Assembly (NCBI RefSeq): GCF_032854445.1
Contig: NC_088306.1
Coordinates: forward strand, 23,159,764-23,223,763
Length of the DNA stretch: 64,000 nt
Source of the DNA: Liolophura sinensis
Lineage: Eukaryota; Mollusca; Polyplacophora; Chitonida; Chitonidae
Direction: 5' to 3'
Shown: positions 55,407 through 64,000 of the stretch, piece by piece
Layout: every line of letters starts with the position of its first letter
How positions within the stretch are numbered: position 1 is the first letter of the stretch
Translations under genes and position numbers: made by a program
Notes under the pieces: model-generated
The model's input: only the letters and a program-made list of their open reading frames with translations
What the model was told of the DNA's origin: nothing
The model's database searches: none

Positions 55407-57065
55407 CGGGATATTCATCCCTTTGGTGAGACATTAGTCCATATAGCGGGATATTCATCCCTTTGGTGAGACATTAGTCCATATAGCGGGATATTCATCC
55501 CTTTGGTGAGACAGTAGTCCGTATAGCGGGATATTCATCCCTTTGGTGAGACATGAGTCCATATAGCGGGATATCCATCCCTTTGGTGAGACATTATTCC
55601 ATGAAGCGGGATAATCATCCCTTTGATGAGTCATAGCGGGATATTCATCTCTTGGTGAGACATTAGTCCATAAAGCGGGATATTCATCCCTTTGGTGAGA
55701 CATGAGTCCATATAGCGGGATATCCATCCCTTTGGTGAGACATTATTCCATGAAGCGGGATAATCATCCTTTGATGAGTCATAGCGGGATATTCATCCAT
55801 TTGGTGAGACATATAGCGTGATGTTCATCCCTTTGGTGAGACATTAGTCCCATAAAGCGGGATATTCATCCATTTGGTGAGAAATATAGCGGATGTTCAT
55901 CCCTTTGGTGAGACAGTATAGCGGGATATTCATCCCTTTGCTGAGACATGAGTCCATATAGCGGGATATCCATCCCTTTGGTGAGACATTGTTCCATGAA
56001 GCGGGATAATCATCCCTTTGATGAGTCATAGCGGGACATTCATCCCTTTGGTGAGTCATGAGTCCATAAAGCGGGATATTCATCTCTTGGTGAGACATTA
56101 GTGCATATAGCGGGACATTCATCCCTTTGATGAGTCATAGCGGGACATACATCCCTTTGGTGAGACATTAGTCCATAAAGCGGGATATTCATCCATTTGG
56201 TGAGATATATAGCGGGATATTCATCCCTTTGGGGAGACATGAGTCCATAAAGCGGGATATCCATCCCTTTGGTGAGACATATAGCGGGATGTTCATCCCT
56301 TTGGGAAGACATGAGTCCATAAATCGGGATATCCATCCTTTGGTGAGACATATAGCGGGATGTTCATCCCTTTGGAAGACATGAGTCCATAAAACGGGAT
56401 ATCCATCTCTTTGGTGAGACATATAGCGGGATATCCATCTCTTTGGTGAGACATATAGCGGGATATTCATCTCTTGGTGAGAAATTAATCCATAAAGCGG
56501 GACATTCATCTCTTGGTGAGACATCAGTCCATAAAGCGGAATATTCATCTCTTGTTGAGACATTAGTCCATAAAGCGGAATATTCATCTCTTGTTGCGAC
56601 ATTAGTCCATATAGCGGGACATTCATCCATTTGGTGAGACATTAGTTCATATAGCGGGATATCCATCCCTTTGGAGAAACATTAGTCCATATAGCGGGAC
56701 ATTCACCCCTTGGTGAGACATATAGCGGGAGGTTCATCCGTTTGGTGAAACCTTAGTGCATATAGCGGGAGGGGTTCATCCGTTTGGTGAAACCATAGTG
56801 CATTTAGCGGGATGTTCATCCGTTTGATGAAACCTTAGTGCATATAGCGGGAGGTTCATCCGTTTGGTGAAACCTTAGTGCATATAGCAGGTGGTTCATC
56901 CGTTTGGTGAAACCTTAATGCATATAGCGGGAGGTTCATCCGTTTGGTGAAACCTAGTGCATATAGCGGGAGGTTCATTCGTTTGGTGAAACCTTAGTGC
57001 ATATAGCGGGAGTTCATCCGTTTGGTGAAACCTTAGTGCACATAGCGGGAGATTCATCACTCTAA
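55407..57065. repeat. 40-bp minisatellite array, about 40 units
   Basis: Units of AGCGGGATATTCATCCCTTT plus GGTGAGACATTAGTCCATAT, with deletions of part of the unit. From about 56710 a second subtype AGCGGGAGGTTCATCCGTTT plus GGTGAAACCTTAGTGCATAT takes over. Confidence 0.96.
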
Positions 57066-57069
57066 CTGG

Positions 57070-57999
57070 ACATTTCATTTTGCGGTTTACTTTCATATCT
57101 TTATTGATTCGGTGTGAATAATGGGTAAGGAATTTCAACACCTTTTCTGCTGATTAAAACTATAATCCAGGTAAACCAGACGAGTCATGGTTGATTTGAG
57201 ATCGATTCTTTCTGTCGTCTCAGTTTTAAATAAATAGATAAATCTTGCTTTAATCTCCTGTTTCTGGCTCTTCAGTCCTCAAAAATGATAACCCTGTTCA
57301 TTTTAGCTCTACAGTTAGCAGCATTTGACGCTTCGCCTCATCTGTCCGTAAAAATATTTTCATTTTTTTTCCGACATTTTATATTCTATTCTATTCGTCT
57401 ACAGAACATTTTGAAATAGGTAACTGATGCAAAATTATTCCGACGTACTACGCCGGATGAACAAGGACTATTTAGTTTTAATCATAAGTTATAATGGATA
57501 GTCAGGCTCTCAGATTATGGCTTTAAATGCCCACCTTAAATACATGTATAATTGCTTTTGTGCCATTTCTGGGTTAGACAAAATTTTAAAATAAAAAACT
57601 AATATTTTACTTTATGTACACTTTAAGTTGGTGTTTTGATTTGAGTTTCATATGTATATGAGCTTCCAGTTATTTATGAGGCAAGGCAGATATACCGCTG
57701 ACGGCGAAAAAAATGTGCTGTTATCTTAGGCGTGATCTACATAAAGTTGTCATTTCCAGATGTCTGCTGACTTTTTGAGGACAGCGCCCATCGAGATCAG
57801 TAATATTATTGTATACATGTATTTAAGACGTACATCATACGTGACCAGTGAAATGCGTCCTCCTATGAATTTACCTCAGCTAGTGTTTTACTCTAACCAT
57901 TCATGTAAATGCTTAAATAGTAAGGCCAATCATGTTATGTCTTGCCAATTCTTTGTGCATAGGATAAGCCTCACAAACTAATATCTCTTGTCATTACAG
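57070..57999. other. No exon confirmed; expected 5' region of the sulfotransferase gene
   Basis: A first coding exon ending in phase 1 should lie here or further upstream. I found no convincing ATG exon with a matching donor. Confidence 0.4.
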
Positions 58000-60900
58000 T
58001 TGAGAGAAAAAAACATTGGTCAGGTAAAGATTTTTGCTTGCACGTGGTTTGATGTTATGGTGGGAAGTGGTTTGGGGCTTTGAGTGTGTGCTTATGTGGC
58101 CACATCAGTAGTCATGATTGTTTAAATCAAATGCAAAAACAAGGCGATTGTCTCTGTTATAGGATTTTTGTGTAGCTTACAGATACAAATTTAAAAGCTA
58201 AACTTCTTTGCTTTTTTTAAAGTAATCCCCACAAACACAACACAGACATGTCTCTTTTTTTACAGTATAATTTGTAATGGTTATTCCGTATTATGTTTTA
58301 GGGCGGATCTTCGCTATCCTCATCGCTGGCGTTCTTCTATACAATCTAATTGCCCATGAGGTCGTCCAAATCAAAGGTAAGTCACATGGATAGAAGTGGT
58401 ACCCCACGAAAAATGTTGTACTGGATTGTATTTCCTCTAATTACTCTAAAAGAATAATATGCTAACTTTAACATTATGTCTCTTCTCGGAGTGATATTAG
58501 AATGTATTCTGTTTTCGCAGCAGATTATTTTGTTAAGCAAGATTGTATTAGACAAACAGGATATCAGACGGAGTTGTGTTTTAACGACAGAATGCATTCC
58601 AGTATCACTCGGATATCAGACTTTCTCTTAAAATTAACAGATCATTACATTTTTAGTGTAAACGGTGGAACGCCAGACGTATGACGCCATTGGACGTGTA
58701 CCGCTAAAGAATTTTAATAACTTCTTGATCATGGTCTTATACAGTAAATGGCCTTAACCAGTAAATGGCCAAAAACAGTTAATAAAAAAATAAATACAGA
58801 AATACAAATGAAATGCCAAATTCCCGTGAACATCTGGAAAATGCAACTGCTATTCAGTTACTTGTTAAAATCGTGGCTTTTTCAGACAATATGATTGTAT
58901 ATTTTTTTAGTCAATCTCGGTGTTGTCGAGAAACAAAGACAAGGTGGTATGTTGGATGAAGCGTTTGATACCAGGCCTAGATTACTGAGCTTGAAATCGG
59001 CCGGAAACACATCGGAAATCGTCAAGGAGAAAACATACAAGCAGTTTTCAGCGACTAAAATCCACGATGATGGTGTTCGTAAGGTTATTATAGTCGCCTA
59101 CTATCGCGGAGGCTCCAGTTTGACAGGCGGTTTATTCAACTGGAACAAGAAATCTATGTACTACTTTGAGCCTCTTCACTACCTGTATCAGAGCGCAGTC
59201 CTGCGCGGACTGCCATTGAACTACTATAATGGAACACAAGTGTGAGTGTCAAAAGAGAAGGGACTGGATGGACGCATGCATGTATGCATGCATGCAAAGA
59301 TGAATTGTGGGAAGGACGGAAGGACGGGCGAAAAAGAAGGCTGGACGAAATGGGAGGGGGGGGGGGTTATTTGGAACTTAAATGGGTGGGTGGATGGATT
59401 GATAAAAGGATGGATGGGTGAATTGACATGAGGAAGAATGGACAGATGGATGATGGGAGTGAAGAGTGGTTTGGATGAATGAAAAAAATGAAGGGTTAGA
59501 AGGTGGGGTGATGAATCGATAGAAAGACGGCAGTATGGAAGGAAGAATGAAAAACGATTCAGTGACTGATGGGTGAAAGAATAGAAAGAGATTTGGATGG
59601 TAAGATAGAAGAAGAGACGGATGGCAAAATAGAAGGAGGGATGAATGGTTGTATGGATAATAAGATGAAAGAAGAGATGGATGATAAGATAGAGGGAAAG
59701 ATGGATGGATGGATGGATGGATGGTAAGATAGAAGGACAGATGGATGATAAGATAGAAGAGGAGATGGATGATAGGATAGAAGGAGAGATACACGTAGAT
59801 GGATGGAAGAAAAATTGTTGGGAAGGACGAATGAATCCGTTATCTGATAGTCAGCTAATGTAGCTATACTACATGAAGAATAACGTGATAGTGTAACACT
59901 GGGCCATGCACATAACTAGGATACACTTTACATTGGACCATACACGTAACTAGGATACACTTTACATTGGGTTATACACGTAACTAGGATACACTTTACA
60001 TTGGGTCATACATGTAAGTAGTATGCAATTTACAATGGGCCATACATGTAACCAGAATACACTTTACATTGGACCATACACGTAACTAGTATGCAATTTA
60101 CAATGGGCCATACATGTAACCAGAATACACTTTACATTGGACCATACACGTAACTAGGATACACTTTACATTGGACCATACACTTAATTTGGATACACTT
60201 TACATTGGACCATACACGTTACTAGGATACACTTTACATTGCACCATACACGTAACTAGTATGCACTTTACCTTTGACCATACACGTAACTAGTATGCAA
60301 TTTGCATTGAACCATACACGTTACTAGGATACACTTTACATTGAACCATACACGTAACTAGGGTACACTTTACATTGAACCATACACGTAACTAGGGTAC
60401 ACTTTACACTGGACCTTACACGTAACTACATGTAGTATGCAATTTACATTGGGCCATACATGTAACTATGATACTCTTTACATTGGGCCATACATGTAAC
60501 TAGGATACACTTTATATTGGACCATACACGTTACTAGGATACACTTTACATTGGGTTATACACGTAACTAGGATACTTTTTACACTGGACCTTACACGTA
60601 ACTAGTATGCTCTTTACATCGGGCCATACATGTAACTAGTATGCACTTTACATTGGGCCATACACGTAACTAGGATACACTTTACACTGGGTCATACACG
60701 TAACTAGGGTCCACTTTACATTGGGTCATACACGTAACTAGTATGCACTTTACATTGGGCCATACATGTAATTATGATACACTTTACATTGGGTCATACA
60801 CGTAACTAGGATACACTTTACATTGGGTCATACACGTAACTAGGGTCCACTTTACATTGCATCATACACGTAAAAAACTAAAACCCACCTTACACTGGAC

Positions 60901-62919
60901 CATACATGTAACTAGGATCCACTTTACACTGGACCCTACACGTAACTAGGATCCACTTTAAATTGGGTCATACACGTAACTAGGATCCACTTTACATTGG
61001 GCCAGGACACACATATAGCAACGATACACTTTACATCAAGGCATGCATGTAACAATGATACACCTTACATCAGGACAGGCATGTAGCAACGATACACTTT
61101 ACATCAAGGCATGCATGTAACAATGATACACCTTACATCAGGACAGGCATGTAGCAACGATACGCTTCACATCAAGGCATACATGTAACTGCGATACACT
61201 TTACATCAGGACATGCATGTAACTGCGATACACTTTACATCAAGGCATACATGTAACTGCGATACACTTTACATCAGGGCAGGCATGTAACTGCGATACA
61301 CTTTACATCAGGACACGCATGTAACAATGATACACTTTACGTCAGGACATACATGTAACTGCGATACACTTTACATCGGGACATGCATGTAACAATGATA
61401 CACTTTGGATCAAGGAATACATGTTACTGCGATACACTTTACGTCAAGGCATACATGTTACTGCGATACACTTTACATCAAGGCATACATGTAACTTCGA
61501 TACCTTTTACGTCAAGGCATACATGTAAATATGATACGCTTTACATCAAGGCATACATGTAACTACGACACACTTACATCAAGGCATACATGTAAATATG
61601 ATACGCTTTACATCAAGACATACATGTAACTAGGATACACTTACATCAAGGCATACATGTAACTAGGATACACTTACACCAAGGCGTATATGTAACTTGG
61701 ATACACTATACCCCGGGACAGATGCGTTAAAAGAATCAGCTTAGTAACATTTTTAACATATGTACCAGCAACCTGCGGATGGTCGTGGGTTTTCCCCGGG
61801 CTCTGTCCGGTTTCCTCCCACCATAATGCTGACTGCCGTCGTATAGGTGAAATATTCTTGAGTACGGCGTAAAACACCAATCTGATACATAAATTTTTAA
61901 TATGGGCAGTACATAGAAAAATTCATGCAGCCCGTATCTAGTTTGCTAGAGGATATTTCTTTACAAGGCGTGATAATCTGGTTTTGTTGAGTACTAAGTT
62001 TTCACTTAAAGAAAAATGCTTTAAGTGTTGAACTGTGAGTGGACATATCTTGTACGTTTTTTCTCGAAAACTAGCATTCTATCAAGTATTTATTTTCTGG
62101 TCTTACAGAATGGCTCCGTCACGTAGTCACGAACTCCCGTATGTGTACCAGATTCTCACTGGACTCCTGTCATGTGACTTTAATCATGTCGACATCGGTT
62201 CATTGACTGGCGGCATGGGGCCGATGTCTGGTGAACTGATTGCAAAGATCAGAGCTTGTCAGACAGGACATCATCAGGACATAAAATATTTGAGAGAAGT
62301 GTGTTTGAAAAATCTCCGGGAAGGTTGCTTGAAGCGCGAAATAAGAGTGGTGAAGGAGATTCGGTTGCCAATGGAAAGCACTCAGGCTTTGTTGAAGTCT
62401 TTTCCCAGTTTAAAACTGATACATGTCCTTCGCGACAGCAGAGGCTTAATCTGCTCCCAGTCTGGAAGTTGCAAAATGAAACCAGACAGAATCCTCCAGA
62501 CTTGCGCTCGGCTCTCTTTGGACATAAAATGGAGGCAGAAACTACAAAACAAGTTCCCAGATCGAATCATGATGCTTCGCTACGAAGACTTGGCCGTCAA
62601 TCCAATCCCCACTGCCAAGGCAGTATACAAGTTTCTGAATTTAACATTGCCTTTGGAAGTAGGGAGGTCGCTATATAATGCCACTAGGAAAGGTCACGAT
62701 CAAATGGGCATGCTGTCTATCGTTCGACCAGACTCTATAGCAACTGCGTTAAAATGGAGAAGGAAAATACCGTGGGAGACCTTGTTGGCAGTGCAAAAAT
62801 ATTGCCGAGAGCCCCTGCTGAGCGGCAACTATCCGTTTTACTCCAAGGAAAAACATCTCAGGGAAGAAAAGCTCTCAAAAAGAAGAGACCGAAAGGTGGA
62901 TAAAAAATATGCTGTGTAA
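58000..62919 (+). CDS. Carbohydrate sulfotransferase (CHST-like), Golgi type II membrane protein
   Basis: Four exons with matching phases encode about 410 residues; the start codon is not found. A possible 24-bp micro-exon (58000-58023) gives a basic cytosolic stretch (ERKKHWS). Exon 58302-58376 holds one membrane segment (RIFAILIAGVLLYNLIAH). Exon 58911-59241 holds the stem and the 5'-phosphosulfate loop. The exon 62109-62919 holds the 3'-phosphate motif and the rest of the domain, ending in TAA. This layout fits the CHST1-7/Sulfotransfer_1 family, which moves sulfate from PAPS to galactose, GlcNAc or GalNAc in glycans in the Golgi. The exact substrate cannot be read from the sequence. I see no stop or frameshift in any exon. 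The last intron (2.9 kb) holds two minisatellites and a SINE. Confidence 0.88.
58302..58376 (+). CDS. Sulfotransferase transmembrane exon
   Basis: 75 bases between TATGTTTTAG and GTAAGTCA, encoding an uncharged segment of about 18 residues preceded by Arg, as in a type II signal anchor. The frame continues into the next exon through a split Val codon. Confidence 0.8.
58455..58645. mobile_element. Palindromic MITE, copy 4
   Basis: GGAGTGATATTAGAATGTAT, TCTGTTTTCGCAG on the left; ACGACAGAATGCATTCCAGT, ATCACTCGGATATCAGACT and CTTAAAATTAACAG on the right. Lies in a sulfotransferase intron. Confidence 0.8.
58911..59241 (+). CDS. Sulfotransferase PAPS-binding exon
   Basis: 331 bases between TTTTTTTAG and GTGAGTGT. 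Contains VAYYRGGSSLTGGLFN, the 5'-phosphosulfate-binding loop (family form xxRSGSSxxG), followed by YFEPLHYLYQ, typical of carbohydrate sulfotransferases. Confidence 0.92.
59380..59815. repeat. GGAT-rich minisatellite
   Basis: Irregular units of about 30 bp such as GATGGATGATAAGATAGAAG. Lies in the last sulfotransferase intron. The long minus-strand frame (rich in SFYPSIHPS) is a by-product. Confidence 0.9.
59885..61710. repeat. 34-bp minisatellite array, about 54 units, two subtypes
   Basis: Subtype 1 (59885-61010): CATACACGTAACTAGGATAC plus ACTTTACATTGGAC. Subtype 2 (61010-61710): GGCATACATGTAACTGCGAT plus ACACTTTACATCAA. Same period and clearly related. Confidence 0.96.
61762..61896 (+). 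mobile_element. SINE family A copy, 5'-truncated
   Basis: CCAGCAACCTGCGGATGGTC through TACGGCGTAAAACACCAATC with a short, changed A-rich end. Inserted between the 34-bp array and the last sulfotransferase exon. Confidence 0.88.
62109..62919 (+). CDS. Sulfotransferase last exon
   Basis: 811 bases after GTCTTACAG, encoding 269 residues after the split codon. Contains the 3'-phosphate-binding motif LIHVLRDSRGLICSQS near one third of the exon, RIMMLRYEDLAVNPIPTA, and the C-terminal ATALKWRRKIPWETLLAVQK, all standard for the CHST family. Ends with a basic tail. Confidence 0.94.
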
Positions 62920-64000
62920 TGATATAAGAAATATAATGCCAGACTAAATGATTCGGAATTTGGAATTTGTATATAGTTAGCGGCTCCAAACGGTCAGCTC
63001 TGAGGAAGGCCAAACCATAATATGCAATATAACAAACCACCCAGTCCCCAGATCCTTGAAGCCCACTTAGACCTCATGCCCCGGAAGTTGACTTAGAACC
63101 AAGCCCCCATGCAGCCGACTTAAATCCTACACCCCAGGGTCATTTATCTGACACCAGGATCTTGCAGCTGGCAGACCTCTGATCCAGAATCATGACGCTG
63201 AATTAGACCCCCAGATCCAAGATCAAGCAGCTGACTTCATACAGTTGACTTCATGCAGCTGACTTCATACAGTTGACTTCATGCAGCTGACTTCATGCAG
63301 CCGCAAGCCCCACCATCATGAGGATCTCAGTCATGGACTACGAATTTGAACGCCCTTTACGGACTACGAATGGTATATGAATGTCGGACATGAGGATTAT
63401 ATATACGCCAGACTCCACTTCCCTGGCCCCTTGACAACGAAGTTTTCACTTGTTACACCTGATCTTAACTTTTGGTATCCCTGAACTTTGGTTTGAAGTC
63501 TCAGGTTAATTTTTCACTTGTCGTGGATTCTTAGACAAAATAGTAAAATTAAAATTCATAATGCAAGTCACAATCTTAGCTGAGTATATCGGCCTAAACC
63601 CTCTTCCGGCAAATTCTCATCGCGAACGTATATATAATTTTAACGGAAGATATGTACAGTAGAAATGGTCGGCAGCTTCCACTGATGTCGAAGAAACGCT
63701 GGTGCAATATTCAATGGGTCAGATCCAGTACGTATTTTTGAACATCAAAAGCTCTATATTTGTATTAAACGCAATATCCTGCTATATAAAGCACGAACAA
63801 GCATAAAAAGTATTTTGTTACATGTTTATGGCATTCGTTGATACAGCCTTAACACTTGAAGCAGCGCCGTTCTTTATACAACCCCTAACTGTATAAATAA
63901 CATTAAATGTTAAGCGTGTCAGAACTACACTTTATCACCAAAGCATGCTTTTACGACTGCCATCGTAAAAGTATCAACATATTTGTCTGTAACCCTGAAC
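62920..64000. other. 3' flank of the sulfotransferase gene; short tandem repeat
   Basis: Includes a 17-bp repeat at about 63232-63300 (CTGACTTCATGCAG and CAGTTGACTTCAT units). I found no clear AATAAA close to the stop. No further gene seen. Confidence 0.5.

Noticed and set aside
55407-57141. Minus-strand repeat proteins rich in MNIPLYGLMSHQ
   Set aside because: Translation of the 40-bp array; three units make a multiple of 3.
59378-59794. 138-residue Ser/His/Pro-rich minus-strand frame
   Set aside because: Translation of the GGAT-rich minisatellite in an intron.

Overview
This window is eukaryotic nuclear DNA from an invertebrate animal, most likely a marine lophotrochozoan and probably a mollusc. 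The coding signal is split into short exons with consensus GT..AG junctions. The background is AT-rich and full of tRNA-derived SINEs, MITE-like palindromes, LTR fragments and minisatellites. The mollusc assignment is inference from the SINE type, the secreted peptide genes and a Polinton-like element; no single sequence proves it.

Layout. The region 1-24 kb carries small secreted-protein genes among repeats: a plus-strand signal-peptide gene (6888-9844), a minus-strand six-cysteine ICK (knottin-like) precursor (11608-14011), a frameshifted signal-peptide exon related to it (17397-17455), and a minus-strand two-domain antistasin-like gene with a TATA box (20031-22187). The region 24.4-32 kb is a minus-strand arylsulfatase B-like gene. 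Most exons can still be found, but it has a nonsense codon, two frameshifts, a lost splice donor and at least one missing exon, so it looks like a pseudogene (or a badly assembled gene). Its first intron holds a 2.3 kb array of a 32-bp repeat.

The region 32-44 kb holds no convincing host gene. It contains a solo LTR (33004-33784), several SINEs, MITEs and a fold-back repeat. At 44493-51163 lies a decayed Polinton/adintovirus-like element: inverted terminal repeats rich in TTTTGGCGC (E2F-type) sites enclose remains of a PC4-like protein, the C-terminal half of a capsid protein, an adenain-type protease split by a solo LTR, a protein-primed DNA polymerase B and C2H2 zinc fingers. Integrase and packaging ATPase were not found.

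The region 51-58 kb holds further SINEs, a 200-base assembly gap (54583-54782), a second copy of the first LTR family, and a 1.6 kb array of a 40-bp repeat. The region 58-63 kb is the best-preserved host gene, a plus-strand Golgi-type carbohydrate sulfotransferase with a transmembrane exon, a PAPS-binding exon and a long last exon. Its last intron contains two large minisatellites. Its 5' end was not found.

The two enzymes both concern sulfated glycans (one adds sulfate, the other's family removes it), but nothing in the sequence shows that they work together. Many long open frames in the window are products of minisatellites whose unit is a multiple of 3, or of SINE copies, and are not genes.
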